In this document: positions 55,356-64,000 of the stretch, one piece after another
How the letters are laid out: the number at the start of each line of letters is the position of its first letter
Numbering within the stretch: the first letter of the stretch is position 1
Assembly: GCA_022841625.1 (NCBI GenBank)
Contig: JALHRD010000003.1
Coordinates: 1-64,000 of the forward strand
DNA from: Xanthobacteraceae bacterium
Lineage (GTDB): Bacteria; Pseudomonadota; Alphaproteobacteria; Rhizobiales; Xanthobacteraceae
Direction: 5' to 3'
Length of the DNA: 64,000 nt
Notes under the pieces: model-generated
Seen by the model: only the letters and a program-made list of their open reading frames with translations
Told to the model about the DNA's origin: nothing
The model's database searches: none
Translations under genes and position numbers: made by a program

Positions 55356-55525
55356 GACGGCCTCTTGGGGAAAACTCTGGAAGGGTAGTGTATTCGGACT
55401 TGATCGGTTTGGCACTAGTAGTTGGTCTGGCAGGACAATTTGGCCCATACGTGGATGTCGATCTGTGCCCTTCAATCGCCACGCCGGCAGCCTTATATCT
55501 GGGTTACTGAGGCCTGGAATTAGCC

Positions 55526-56938
55526 ATGATACCATGCCCGCCCCTGCTTGCGACCCTAGCGGCCGGCGTTGCCTTGGCCGCCACCCTGACGGCCACGCTA
55601 TCCCAGGAACGCCGTATTCCGACATCCCCGGCCGAGGTCCGGCTGTCCTATGCGCCGGTGGTTCAGCGGGCGGCGCCGGCCGTGGTCAATGTCTATGCGG
55701 CGCGCACGGTCGCGACCCGCAGCAACCCTTTGTTTGAGGACCCGTTCTTTCGCCGGTTCTTTGGGGCGCCCGGCATGCCTGGGCCCAACGAGCAGCAGCA
55801 GCGTTCGCTCGGCTCGGGTGTCTTGGTTGATCCGGTCGGTTTGGTGGTCACCAACCACCATGTGATCGACGGCGCCGACCAAGTGAAGGTCTCGCTGGCG
55901 GACCGCCGTGAGTTCGAGGCCGAGATCGTGCTCAAGGATGCGCGCTCGGATCTCGCGGTGCTGCGGATCAAAGGCAATGGCGAGCGTTTTCCCGCGCTTG
56001 AATTCGCTGATTCCGATGCGCTTCAGGTCGGCGATCTGGTGCTCGCGATCGGCAACCCGTTCGCGGTCGGCCAGACGGTGACGCATGGCATTGTCTCGGC
56101 GCTGGCGCGAACCCAAGTTGGTATCACCGACTATCAGTTTTTCATTCAAACCGACGCCGCCATCAATCCCGGCAATTCCGGCGGCGCGCTGGTTGATCTC
56201 TCCGGCCGGATTGTCGGCATCAACACCGCGATTTTTTCGCGGGGTGGCGGCTCGATCGGGATCGGCTTCGCCATTCCTGCCAATATGGTGCGGGTGGTGG
56301 TGGCTTCCGCGCGCGGCGGCAGCAGTGTTGTCCGGCGGCCCTGGCTTGGTGCGCGGCTTCAGGCGGTGACCTCGGAAATCGCCGACAGCATTGGGTTGAA
56401 GCGGCCGGGCGGCGCCCTGGTTACGCAGGTGACGCCAGACAGCCCTGCCACCCGCGCCGGCCTGCGCAGCGGCGATTTGATTGTGACGCTGGACGGTCAG
56501 GAGATCGAGGATTCCAACGCCTTTGACTATCGTTTCGCTACCAAGATGATCGGCGGCACCAGCCGTATTCGCCTGCAGCGCGCCGGCCGCGAAATGACCG
56601 TGACCATCGCGCTTGAAGCGGCACCGGAATTGCCGCGCGAGGAAATCATCATCGAGTCACGCTCACCATTCCAGGGCGCGACCGTCTCCAATCTGTCGCC
56701 GGCGCTCGCCGATCAACTGCGGCTCGATCCCGCCGCCGAGGGAATTGTAATCGTCGAAATTGCCAATGGCTCGATCGCGCAACGCTTTTTTCAGCCGGGC
56801 GATGTGTTGCAGGTGGTCAACAACCAGAAGATTGCCAGAACCGGCGATCTCGATCGGCTGAGCCGCCAGCAGACTCGGCAATGGCGGATCGTCATCCGGC
56901 GCGGCGGCCAGCAGATGTCAGTGGAACTGCGGGGATGA
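55526..56938 (+). CDS. HtrA/DegP-type periplasmic serine protease
   Basis: A 470-residue protease-chaperone for misfolded envelope proteins. An N-terminal hydrophobic signal or anchor (residues 6-25) leads to the protease domain with His112 in TNHHVIDGAD, Asp142 in ARSDLAVLRI and Ser218 in NPGNSGGALV. Two PDZ domains follow (about 270-365, WLGARLQAVTSEIADSIGLK; and 385-470, GATVSNLSPALADQL). The 170-bp divergent gap to the spermidine-synthase-like gene probably holds promoters for both. Its stop overlaps the rarA start (ATGA). Confidence 0.95.
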   Translation: MIPCPPLLATLAAGVALAATLTATLSQERRIPTSPAEVRLSYAPVVQRAAPAVVNVYAARTVATRSNPLFEDPFFRRFFGAPGMPGPNEQQQRSLGSGVLVDPVGLVVTNHHVIDGADQVKVSLADRREFEAEIVLKDARSDLAVLRIKGNGERFPALEFADSDALQVGDLVLAIGNPFAVGQTVTHGIVSALARTQVGITDYQFFIQTDAAINPGNSGGALVDLSGRIVGINTAIFSRGGGSIGIGFAIPANMVRVVVASARGGSSVVRRPWLGARLQAVTSEIADSIGLKRPGGALVTQVTPDSPATRAGLRSGDLIVTLDGQEIEDSNAFDYRFATKMIGGTSRIRLQRAGREMTVTIALEAAPELPREEIIIESRSPFQGATVSNLSPALADQLRLDPAAEGIVIVEIANGSIAQRFFQPGDVLQVVNNQKIARTGDLDRLSRQQTRQWRIVIRRGGQQMSVELRG

Positions 56939-58281
56939 GCCCACGCTCCCGACGCGATGGGCCAAGCCTTAAAGGGACAAGCCTGTTCGCGGCGGCGGGT
57001 CTCGATCGTGATGCCCCGCGCCCACTGGCGGACCGGCTGCGGCCGACCAAGCTTGTGGAGGTGGTGGGGCAGGATCACCTGTTGGGGCCCGATGGCGCCT
57101 TGACGCGCATGCTCGATAGCCGCACGCTGGGTTCGCTGGTGTTCTGGGGGCCGCCCGGCACCGGCAAGACCACCGTTGCGCGCCTGCTGGCCGATGCGAC
57201 CGAACTGCACTTCGAGCAGATCTCGGCGATCTTCACCGGCGTCGCCGATCTCAAGAAAGTGTTCGAGGCCGCGCGTGCGCGGCGCGAGACCGGGCAGGGT
57301 ACGCTGTTATTTGTCGACGAGATCCACCGGTTCAACCGTGCGCAACAGGATTCGTTCCTGCCGGTGATGGAGGACGGCACCATCGTTCTGGTCGGCGCCA
57401 CCACCGAAAACCCTTCGTTCGAACTGAATTCGCCGCTGTTGTCGCGCGCGCGTGTATTGGTGTTCAAATCACTTGACGTCGCGGCGGTCGAAAAGCTGCT
57501 GGCGCGCGCTGAAACCATCGAAGGCAAGCCGCTGCCGCTCGATGACGACGCGCGGGCATCGCTGGCGCGTATGGCCGACGGTGACGGCCGCGCCGCGCTC
57601 TCGCTGGCCGAAGAGGTCTGGCGGGCGGCGCGCCCCGGCGAGACGTTCGACGCGGTCAAGCTTCAAGCGGTGGTGCAGCGCCGCGCGCCGATCTACGACA
57701 AGTCGCAGGACGGCCACTACAATCTAATTTCCGCGCTGCATAAATCGGTGCGCGGCTCCGACCCGGATGCGGCGCTGTATTATCTCGCGCGCATGCTCGA
57801 TGCCGGCGAGGATCCGCTCTACATCGCGCGGCGCGTGGTGCGCATGGCGATCGAGGACATCGGCCTTGCCGACCCGCAGGCGTTGGTGATCTGCAATGCC
57901 GCCAAGGATGCTTACGATTTCCTGGGCAGTCCGGAGGGCGACCTCGCGATCGCGCAGGCGGTGATCTATGTCGCGACCGCGCCAAAATCGAACGCCGCCT
58001 ATCGGGCGTTCGGCGCCGCCAAGCGCGTGGCGAAGGAGGGTGGTTCGCTGTTGCCGCCCAAGCATATTCTCAATTCACCGACCCGGCTGATGAAGTCGGA
58101 AGGCTATGGCGCGGGCTATGATTACGACCACGACGCGCCCGAGGCGTTTTCCGGCCAGGATTACTTCCCGGAGGCAATCGGCCGACAGACATTCTACGAT
58201 CCATCCGAGCGCGGCTTTGAGCGCGAGATCAGAAAGCGCCTGGACTATTGGGCCAAGCTGCGGAAGGACAAGCCGAAGTGA
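56935..58281 (+). CDS. rarA: Replication-associated recombination protein RarA (MgsA), AAA+ ATPase
   Basis: A 448-residue AAA+ ATPase that acts at stalled forks and DNA ends. Landmarks are PLADRLRPTKLVEVVGQDHL, Walker A (GPPGTGKTTVARLL), Walker B (LLFVDEIHRFNRAQQD), sensor 1 (VGATTENPSFELN) and the C-terminal tetramerisation region with RGSDPDAALYYLARML and HILNSPTRLMKSEGYGAGYD. The ATG at 56935 overlaps the protease stop by 4 nt and gives the shortest consistent N-terminus. The next gene starts on its stop codon (GTGA), so translation of three genes is coupled. Confidence 0.95.
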   Translation: MSPRSRRDGPSLKGTSLFAAAGLDRDAPRPLADRLRPTKLVEVVGQDHLLGPDGALTRMLDSRTLGSLVFWGPPGTGKTTVARLLADATELHFEQISAIFTGVADLKKVFEAARARRETGQGTLLFVDEIHRFNRAQQDSFLPVMEDGTIVLVGATTENPSFELNSPLLSRARVLVFKSLDVAAVEKLLARAETIEGKPLPLDDDARASLARMADGDGRAALSLAEEVWRAARPGETFDAVKLQAVVQRRAPIYDKSQDGHYNLISALHKSVRGSDPDAALYYLARMLDAGEDPLYIARRVVRMAIEDIGLADPQALVICNAAKDAYDFLGSPEGDLAIAQAVIYVATAPKSNAAYRAFGAAKRVAKEGGSLLPPKHILNSPTRLMKSEGYGAGYDYDHDAPEAFSGQDYFPEAIGRQTFYDPSERGFEREIRKRLDYWAKLRKDKPK

Positions 58282-58634
58282 GATCACAGCGGTTCAAGCG
58301 GGCGGTGGCGTCGATGGCGCTGGTCCTGTTCGCAAGCACGGCGGCGGCGCAAACCGCCGGCGGCCGCTGGGCGCTTGGCCCGCACGCCTGCGACGGCGAA
58401 TTGCATTCCCGGCCGGACACACCATTGATTGTCGAAACCGTGGCGGTGCGCTGGTTCAACGCCGACTGCGCGGTCGTGTCGAGCTATCGGGTAAAGGATG
58501 TCTGGTATCTGCAGGGCCGCTGCACCGCCGAGGGGCGCACCGCCACGATCCCCATCATGCTCGATCTGCGCGGCGACCGCCTGCTGGTCGGCTGGAACCG
58601 TGAGCCGGTTACGGAAATGCGGCGGTGCGGTTGA
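58278..58634 (+). CDS. Small secreted cysteine-containing protein of unknown function
   Basis: A 118-residue protein that starts with GTG on the rarA stop codon (GTGA). RSQRFKRAVASMALVLFAST is a Sec signal peptide, probably cut after TAAAQ near residue 25. The mature part holds four Cys (GPHACDG, ADCAVV, GRCTAEG, MRRCG), enough for two disulfides, and a beta-rich pattern with VKDVWYLQGRC. I recognise no family. It is placed with an envelope protease two genes upstream, so an envelope role is likely but unproven. Confidence 0.7.
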   Translation: MRSQRFKRAVASMALVLFASTAAAQTAGGRWALGPHACDGELHSRPDTPLIVETVAVRWFNADCAVVSSYRVKDVWYLQGRCTAEGRTATIPIMLDLRGDRLLVGWNREPVTEMRRCG

Positions 58635-58720
58635 GTGCCAGTCGCCGACCCGCTGGTATTGTCGGTACGTATATTGTCTAACGTCAACTCAATCTGATCG
58701 CGGTTCACGCAGGCTCTACC

Positions 58721-59989
58721 TTGACCGATTCCGCTGCCCCAATGCGGTCCGCTTTTGGCTACCGCGCCTTCACGATGTTCCTAGTCGGGCGGATCGTGTC
58801 GATCCTGTCGTTCCAGATGCTGGTGGTGGCGATCGGGTGGCAGCTCTATGTAATGACCGACCGTCCGCTCGATCTTGGGCTGCTTGGCGTGGCGCAATTC
58901 GTGCCCATGTTATTGCTCACGCCGATCGTGGGGCACGTCGCCGACCGCTACGACCCGCGGACCATTCTTGTGTTGTGCCAATTGGGCGAAGCCTTTGCGG
59001 CGGCGATCCTGATGATCGGCACGCTGATGGGCTGGCTCGACCCGCTGACCATCTACGTCATCATGGCGCTGGTCGGGGCGGGGCGGGCATTTGAAATTCC
59101 AACCATGGTTGCGATCATTCCGGCGCTGGTGCCGCGGCCGGTGGTGCCGGTGGCGACCGCGTGGTTTGCATCGTCCAATCAGCTCGGTTCGATTGTGGGC
59201 CCGATTCTGGGTGGGCTCTTATATGAACTCGGTCCGGGGACGGTCTATGGACTGGCGGTCGGGTTCTGGTTCTTGGGCGCGAGCCTCATCTTTCTTATTC
59301 AGATGGACCATGTGCCGCGCGCCAGCGAGCCGGTGAGTCTGCGGTCGTTGACCGGCGGCTTCAGATTCGTTTGGCGCGACCGGGTGATCCTCGGCACGAT
59401 CTCGCTCGACATGTGCGCGGTGTTGCTTGCCGCCGTGCCGGCGCTGTTTCCGGTGTTCGCCCGTGACATTCTTGCAACCGGGCCATGGGGGCTCGGGTTC
59501 CTGCGCGCCGCGCCCGGCGTCGGGGCGTTCGCCATGTCGGTGACGTTGGCGCGCTGGCCGCTCACCTTGCCGATCGGAAAGGTGCTGTTCGCGGTGCTTG
59601 GCACGTTCGGCCTCGCAATCATGGTGTTTGCGCTGTCGAGCAACCTCATTCTGTCGCTGATCGCGCTGGCCGTGATGGGCGCTTCCGACGTGGTGAGCGT
59701 CGTCATCCGTTTCTCGTTGGTGCAATTGCGCACGCCGGCCGAGATGCGCGGCCGGGTCAGCGCGGTTAACGGCCTGTTCACCGGCACTTCGAATTATCTC
59801 GGCGATTTTCGCGCTGGCGCGGTGGCAAACGTATTCGGGGCCGTTCCGGCGGTCCTGATTGGCGGGGTCTGCGTGTTCGCAATGGCCGTCCTTTGGATGT
59901 TCCTTTTCCCGCGGCTTTGGCGTACCCGTAACTACGATGAACTATCCGCCGCGCAAGTGTTAAGCGGAGACCGGGACAAGCCGCCATGA
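58721..59989 (+). CDS. MFS transporter (EntS/MFS_3-like exporter)
   Basis: A 422-residue permease with about twelve membrane helices. The N-terminal FRAF-type GYRAFTMFLVGRIVSILSFQ, the loop GHVADRYDPRTILV (Asp-Arg motif between helices 2 and 3) and the conserved RTPAEMRGRVSAVNGLFTGT match the enterobactin-exporter-like branch. The substrate is unknown. The start is taken as TTG at 58721 with AGGCTC upstream; an ATG at 58742 is the alternative. Its stop overlaps the next gene's ATG, coupling the two. Confidence 0.87.
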   Translation: MTDSAAPMRSAFGYRAFTMFLVGRIVSILSFQMLVVAIGWQLYVMTDRPLDLGLLGVAQFVPMLLLTPIVGHVADRYDPRTILVLCQLGEAFAAAILMIGTLMGWLDPLTIYVIMALVGAGRAFEIPTMVAIIPALVPRPVVPVATAWFASSNQLGSIVGPILGGLLYELGPGTVYGLAVGFWFLGASLIFLIQMDHVPRASEPVSLRSLTGGFRFVWRDRVILGTISLDMCAVLLAAVPALFPVFARDILATGPWGLGFLRAAPGVGAFAMSVTLARWPLTLPIGKVLFAVLGTFGLAIMVFALSSNLILSLIALAVMGASDVVSVVIRFSLVQLRTPAEMRGRVSAVNGLFTGTSNYLGDFRAGAVANVFGAVPAVLIGGVCVFAMAVLWMFLFPRLWRTRNYDELSAAQVLSGDRDKPP

Positions 59990-61011
59990 CCGCCGTGCCA
60001 TTAACCGCGCCATCGCCGATGCCGAAAGGCGTGCAGACCGTCACCGTGACTGGCGACGAAAACGGCATGCGACTCGACCGTTTTTTTGAGGCCCGGTTTC
60101 CGGGGCTATCGTTCTCCCATATCCAGCGCATTATCCGCAAAGGCGAGGTGCGGGTGAACGGCAAGCGCGCCCAGCCCAAGGATCGCCTCCAGGCCGGGCA
60201 GGCGGTGCGCATTCCGCCGCTCAAGCTGGACGCGCCCCGGCCGCGCGAAAACGCCACCGAGGACCAAAAGAACCGCGCCTTCATCAAGTCGATCACGCTT
60301 TACGAGGACGACGATGTGCTCGTGCTTAACAAGCCGATGGGGCTTGCGGTGCAGGGCGGTTCCGGCACCGTGCGCCATCTCGACGGCATGCTGGGTTCGT
60401 TGCAGGGCAAGGACGGCCAGCGGCCGCGGTTGGTGCATCGGCTCGACAAGGACACCGCCGGCTGCCTGTTGGTGGCGCGGACCCGCTTTGCCGCCGCCGC
60501 GCTTTCAAAAACGTTCCGTTCGCGGGCCGCGCGCAAGATCTATTGGGCGCTGGTGGCGGGAGTGCCGAAGCCGCGGCAGGGTCGCATCTCAACATTCCTC
60601 GCCAAGGAGGAGCGCGACGACGAGAGCCGCATGCGCATCGCCGAACATGGCGAGGAGGGCGCGAGCCACGCGGTGACCTATTATGCGGTGGTCGATACCG
60701 CCGCGCAGGAATTCGCCTGGCTGTCGCTCAAACCGGTGACCGGCCGCACTCATCAATTGCGCGCCCACATGAACCATATCGGCCATCCGATTGTCGGCGA
60801 TCCAAAATATTTTGTGAAGGAGAACTGGGAGTTCCCTGGCGGCGTTCAGAACAAGCTGCATTTGTTGGCGCGGCGGATCGCGGTGCCGCATCCGCGCGGC
60901 GGGACGATCGACATTACCGCGCCGCTGCCGCCGCACATGCAGCAGTCGTGGAACCTGATCGGGTTCGACGCCACGCGCTACGATCCGATCGTCGAGGCCC
61001 CGGAAGAGTAA
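59986..61011 (+). CDS. rluC: RluC-type 23S rRNA pseudouridine synthase
   Basis: A 341-residue RluA-family enzyme. The S4 RNA-binding domain (about 25-90) has RLDRFFEARFPGLSFSHIQR. The catalytic domain has the Asp in RLVHRLDKDTAGCLLVARTR, the DDDVLVLNKPMGLAVQGG strand and PVTGRTHQLRAHMNHIGHPI. It converts uridines of 23S rRNA to pseudouridine; assigning RluC rather than RluD rests on general likeness and is tentative. It overlaps the MFS gene by 4 nt and is 6 nt before the M20 peptidase gene. Confidence 0.9.
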   Translation: MTAVPLTAPSPMPKGVQTVTVTGDENGMRLDRFFEARFPGLSFSHIQRIIRKGEVRVNGKRAQPKDRLQAGQAVRIPPLKLDAPRPRENATEDQKNRAFIKSITLYEDDDVLVLNKPMGLAVQGGSGTVRHLDGMLGSLQGKDGQRPRLVHRLDKDTAGCLLVARTRFAAAALSKTFRSRAARKIYWALVAGVPKPRQGRISTFLAKEERDDESRMRIAEHGEEGASHAVTYYAVVDTAAQEFAWLSLKPVTGRTHQLRAHMNHIGHPIVGDPKYFVKENWEFPGGVQNKLHLLARRIAVPHPRGGTIDITAPLPPHMQQSWNLIGFDATRYDPIVEAPEE

Positions 61012-61017
61012 GCGGCG

Positions 61018-62286
61018 ATGTCCCATCCCGATTTCGCAAAAGCTGCCGCGCACATCGCCGCCGACAACCTTCGCGCTTGCCTCGCCGACCTGGTGAATAT
61101 CTCAAGTCCAACCGGCGGCGAAATCGGCGTGGCGCAGTACCTCGCGGAGCGCATGCGCCGCTCCGGCCTGGAGACCGACCTGCCGCTGGTCGATGCCGGC
61201 CGACCCAATGCGGTCGGCCATTTGCGCGGCAGCGGCGATGGCTTGAACCTGCTGTTTACCGGACACATGGACACGTCCTATTCCGGCAGCGAGGAGCATC
61301 TCGTCGGCGAAGGGTTCCGGCCCGAGGCGGTCGTGCGCGATGGCTGGCTGTTCGGGCTCGGCGCCAACAATATGAAGAGCGGATTGGCCGCGGCATTGAT
61401 CGCGATCGAAGCCATCGTCAAGGCCGGTATCAAGCTTGCCGGCGACATTTCGTTTGGCGCGGTCGTGGGGGAGATCGAGAAGACCGCGATCGAGGAGTTC
61501 CAGGGCATTGCGTATTCCGGCTACGGCATCGGCACGCGACATCTAGTGACCCATGGCGTCACCGCCGATTTCGCCGTTCTGGCCGAGCCGACCGGGATGC
61601 GGATCGGCGTGGCCAATATGGGCTGCATCTGGCTGCGGATCATGGTTGGGGGCACGATTGCGCATTCGGCGCTCGCCAATCGGCCCGGCGTGGTTAACGC
61701 CATCACGGTCATGCACGCGCTGCAGGCCGAGATCGCGCAGTGGGCGCGCGATTACGAGGCGGCGCATGTTTACAGGGGCGAACATCCCAACGTTACCATC
61801 GCAGCGATCCGTGGCGGCGCGCCCTGGCGGCTGTCGCGCACGCCGCATTCCTGTAGCCTCTATCTCGATATCCGGACGGTGCCGGGCCAGACCGTCGAAG
61901 CCGTCAAACGCGATCTGCGGCGCGTGTTGCGGCAGTTTTCGCAACGCACCGGCGTGCCCGAGCCGGCCATGCATGTCTATGTCAGCGATCCCGCCACCGC
62001 GCTGGACGAAAGTTTGCCGGGTATACAGGCGCTTGGCGTCGCCCAGGCCGAGGTAACGGGCGACCGGCCGCCGGCGATCATCCGTCGGCCCGGCGCCGAC
62101 ACGGTGCATCTGAACGCCTATGGCGTGCCATGCGTATCGTTCGGTCCGGGCGGACGGATGCATCCGGACAGCCGTGGCGCTTCCATGCACGCTTTCGGCG
62201 AACATGTGCTAATCGACGATTGCGTCGCCGCTGCGAAAATCTATCTGGCCACGGCGCTCGACCTCTGCAGCCGGACGGCGCCGTGA
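61018..62286 (+). CDS. M20 family metallopeptidase/deacylase (ArgE/DapE-like)
   Basis: A 422-residue zinc-dependent amidohydrolase of the M20 family, which removes acyl groups from amino acids or cuts small peptides. LLFTGHMDTSY holds the first metal His and the catalytic Asp, and VVGEIEKTAIE the general-base Glu. The bridging-Asp motif, usually DMKGG, reads GLGANNMKSG, with Asn in place of Asp. The dimerisation domain lies around residues 190-310 and MHAFGEHVLID near the end supplies the last His. It precedes a Bug receptor by 94 bp, so the receptor may deliver its substrate. Confidence 0.88.
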   Translation: MSHPDFAKAAAHIAADNLRACLADLVNISSPTGGEIGVAQYLAERMRRSGLETDLPLVDAGRPNAVGHLRGSGDGLNLLFTGHMDTSYSGSEEHLVGEGFRPEAVVRDGWLFGLGANNMKSGLAAALIAIEAIVKAGIKLAGDISFGAVVGEIEKTAIEEFQGIAYSGYGIGTRHLVTHGVTADFAVLAEPTGMRIGVANMGCIWLRIMVGGTIAHSALANRPGVVNAITVMHALQAEIAQWARDYEAAHVYRGEHPNVTIAAIRGGAPWRLSRTPHSCSLYLDIRTVPGQTVEAVKRDLRRVLRQFSQRTGVPEPAMHVYVSDPATALDESLPGIQALGVAQAEVTGDRPPAIIRRPGADTVHLNAYGVPCVSFGPGGRMHPDSRGASMHAFGEHVLIDDCVAAAKIYLATALDLCSRTAP

Positions 62287-62380
62287 GCGCGGTTCGATCC
62301 GGAAGCGCTCAAGATACTTTTGCGCGGCGCTTCGGTTGATTAGCATGGCGGCGATTGCCGGGCCGTACTGGGAGAGAGCG

Positions 62381-63367
62381 ATGACCACACGCCGATTGAT
62401 ACGCGCAGCCGTCGGCCTTCTCGCGGGCATGGGCCTGGCCCTCGATGCGTGGGCCCAGACCTATCCCAGTCGTCCGATCACTTTTGTCGTGCCATTCGCG
62501 GCGGGCGGCCTATCGGACGTTCCGGGCCGCATGCTAGCGGCCGAGATGCAGGGCCGGATCGGCCAATCGATTGTGGTCGAGAACCGTCCCGGTGCGTCGG
62601 GCGTCACCGGAGCGACGGCGGTGCTGCGGGCGGAGCCGGACGGCTATACGCTGCTGGTCAATGCGCTCGCCGACGTGCAGAACCTGCACTATCTGTCGGT
62701 GCCCTACGACCCGGTTAAGGACTTTGCCCTGATCGGCATGGTGTCCGACGGGCCGCCGGTGGTGCTGATCGTCAACGCCGATCGACCCTACAAATCGGTT
62801 GCGGACGTCATCGCTGATGCCAAGGCACATCCGGACAAAGTGAGCTTCGGGACCTCCGGCCCCGCCACCTCGCCGGCGATTGCGGTCACCCAGCTCAACG
62901 CGCTGGCCAAGACCAGCATCGTGCAGGTGCCGTACAAAGGCTCCGGCCCGGCCGCCACCGCGGTGGCGACGGGCGAAGTGCAGGGGGCGTTCGTGTTCTA
63001 TGCCAATGCGCGTTCGCTGCATGACAGCGGACGGGTGCGTGCTCTGGCGGTGGCAAGCCCGCAACGCCTGGCCAACTGGCCCGAGCTACCCACCATGAAT
63101 GAGCTTGGCTTCAAAGGTTTCGACCACCGCGGATTCGTCGGGCTCGCAGCGCCCGGCAAGACGCCGGCGCCAATCGTTGCGTTCCTGAACAAATACCTCA
63201 ACGCTTCCATCCAATCGGAGTCGTTCCGCCGCAGACTTGAACCGCTCGGAATGACCGTTCCGGCCGAGAACACGCCGGAGACATTCGCCGCGTTCATGCG
63301 CAGCGAGATCGCGCGGCAGGCGGACCTCGCCAAGCTCTCCGGCCACGCGCCGTTGGAGCGGAAATAG
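62381..63367 (+). CDS. TTT (Bug family) periplasmic substrate-binding receptor
   Basis: A 328-residue receptor of the classical Bug type. The signal peptide (MTTRRLIRAAVGLLAGMGLA) ends in AWAQ, then TYPSRPITFVVPFAAGGLSD, IVVENRPGASGVTGA and AEPDGYTLLVNA. GGGAGAGAGCG precedes the ATG at 62381; an earlier in-frame ATG at 62336 would add a non-signal segment. It lacks the two-cysteine pair of the cassette at 8392-13031. It likely binds a carboxylate or acyl amino acid, by proximity to the M20 gene. Confidence 0.9.
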   Translation: MTTRRLIRAAVGLLAGMGLALDAWAQTYPSRPITFVVPFAAGGLSDVPGRMLAAEMQGRIGQSIVVENRPGASGVTGATAVLRAEPDGYTLLVNALADVQNLHYLSVPYDPVKDFALIGMVSDGPPVVLIVNADRPYKSVADVIADAKAHPDKVSFGTSGPATSPAIAVTQLNALAKTSIVQVPYKGSGPAATAVATGEVQGAFVFYANARSLHDSGRVRALAVASPQRLANWPELPTMNELGFKGFDHRGFVGLAAPGKTPAPIVAFLNKYLNASIQSESFRRRLEPLGMTVPAENTPETFAAFMRSEIARQADLAKLSGHAPLERK

Positions 63368-63451
63368 CACGTCTCCGACGGGCGCGCCTCTTCATTGCGC
63401 CGCGTTCTTGCCTATCTGTCCATAAAGGCAGGGCGAGGTAGGAGGTCGGCG

Positions 63452-63751
63452 ATGAAGCGGCTTTGGTGCGCGTTGCTGGTCTGTGGCATTGCTGCGGTGC
63501 CGGCGCTCGCCCAGATTGGTCCGCCGCCACCTGCGCTGGAGAACCGTATTCCGGCGCCGTTGCCGCCGCCGCCGCAACCGCCGATCATCGGCGGTCCGCT
63601 CGGTCAACCGCCGCCGCCGGGCGTGCATGCGCCGCCGCGGCTGAGCACCCATAGCGATCGGATTGTCAATTGCCTGCACCGGGGTCGCAGCAGCGGTCTG
63701 GGCGGCGAAGCGCTTGAGGCTTATGCGCGCGAATGCGCCAACGCGAATTAG
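63452..63751 (+). CDS. Small secreted proline-rich protein
   Basis: A 99-residue protein with a Sec signal (MKRLWCALLVCGIAAVPALA) followed by a Pro/Gly-rich stretch (residues 22-60, with several PPPP runs) and a short C-terminal part with two Cys (RIVNCLHRGRSSGLGG, YARECANAN). No family recognised. GAGGTAGGAGG is a strong ribosome-binding site. It converges on the truncated gene at the window edge. Confidence 0.7.
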   Translation: MKRLWCALLVCGIAAVPALAQIGPPPPALENRIPAPLPPPPQPPIIGGPLGQPPPPGVHAPPRLSTHSDRIVNCLHRGRSSGLGGEALEAYARECANAN

Positions 63752-63777
63752 CCGGATTTTAAGATCAGGCCCGCGCG

Positions 63778-64000
63778 TCAACGCAAACTGGCGTTGATCC
63801 GTTCCAGCGCCGCGGAACCCGGGCAAAGCTCTTTCTCAGACAAGGCGTTGAGCGGCTTGTCGACGGTGTTGAAGTGGGTGTGCAGGTCCTCGGGATCGCT
63901 GTCCACAAAGATCAGGCCGGTCACGACCTGGCCCCTGGCGGCGTGATGGGCGAGGAAGTTCGTGGCGCCGATCCGGTCGTTGGCGTCGTAGTCGGCGGCG
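63778..64000 (-). CDS. 2-oxoacid:ferredoxin oxidoreductase beta subunit, C-terminal part (runs off the window)
   Basis: The last 73 residues of a gene that enters from the right edge. The frame reads DYDANDRIGATNFLAHH, GLIFVDSDPEDLHTHFNTVD and LNALSEKELCPGSAALERIN, ending in a stop at 63778-63780. This resembles the C-terminus of thiamine-pyrophosphate-binding beta subunits of 2-oxoacid (2-oxoglutarate or pyruvate) ferredoxin oxidoreductases. The catalytic part lies outside the window, so the substrate cannot be stated. Confidence 0.7.
   Translation of the reverse strand, partial: AADYDANDRIGATNFLAHHAARGQVVTGLIFVDSDPEDLHTHFNTVDKPLNALSEKELCPGSAALERINASLR

Noticed and set aside
55356-55625. 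N-terminal extension of the spermidine-synthase-like gene
   Set aside because: It would overlap the divergent protease start and shows no signal or homology; the GTG at 55355 has a good ribosome-binding site.

Overview
The window is a high-GC chromosomal segment from an alphaproteobacterium, most likely of the order Hyphomicrobiales (Rhizobiales). The family (Bradyrhizobiaceae or Xanthobacteraceae type) is an inference. The evidence is a fused secE-nusG / L11 / beta / str / S10 / spc / alpha super-cluster with a tRNA-Trp directly upstream, a short-LID adenylate kinase, many tripartite-tricarboxylate (TTT, Bug family) binding proteins, and dispersed repeats of a type familiar from this group. 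No species can be assigned from the sequence alone. Taxonomic and family statements come from memory of protein families, not from a search.

Left flank (1-13,960), accessory metabolism: tRNA-Gly; a coupled dienelactone hydrolase/YciI-like pair; a classical Bug receptor; a Uma2 nuclease-like protein; a yghU-type glutathione transferase bracketed by two roughly 330-bp direct repeats; the C-terminal relic of a P-type ATPase beside a universal stress protein; and a DedA-family membrane protein. A putative small-molecule cassette follows at 7,477-13,031: a class II aldolase and, divergently, three closely related TTT receptors, a two-module VOC protein and a cupin, with an eight-unit 13-bp tandem repeat inside it. 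A family 25 glycosyltransferase closes the flank.

Core (13,965-50,583), information processing: tRNA-Trp, secE-nusG, rplK-rplA, an L10-leader-like region, rplJ-rplL, rpoB-rpoC, then a two-gene cell-wall unit (a class A penicillin-binding protein plus a coupled secreted protein). After that come rpsL-rpsG-fusA-tuf, the S10 and spc operons, secY-adk, and rpsM-rpsK-rpoA-rplQ. Most genes are tightly packed or overlap. Regulation is suggested by sigma70-like promoters (before secE, rplJ, rpsL and rpsM), strong intercistronic hairpins (nusG-rplK, rplL-rpoB, rpoB-rpoC, tuf-rpsJ) and terminators after rpoC and rplQ. The oddities are a 63-residue ORF between rplF and rplR, a histone-H1-like tail on adenylate kinase, low-complexity extensions on several ribosomal proteins and RpoA, and a palindromic repeat between rpoA and rplQ.

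Right flank (50,587-64,000): a group II intron, probably class C, sits directly behind the rplQ terminator. It is followed by a TMEM43-like membrane protein; a membrane-bound spermidine-synthase-like protein divergent from an HtrA protease; rarA and a coupled small secreted Cys protein; an MFS exporter coupled to an RluC-type pseudouridine synthase; an M20 peptidase beside another Bug receptor; a proline-rich secreted protein; and the 3' end of a probable 2-oxoacid:ferredoxin oxidoreductase beta subunit running off the edge. I see no CRISPR array, prophage or obvious defence island.
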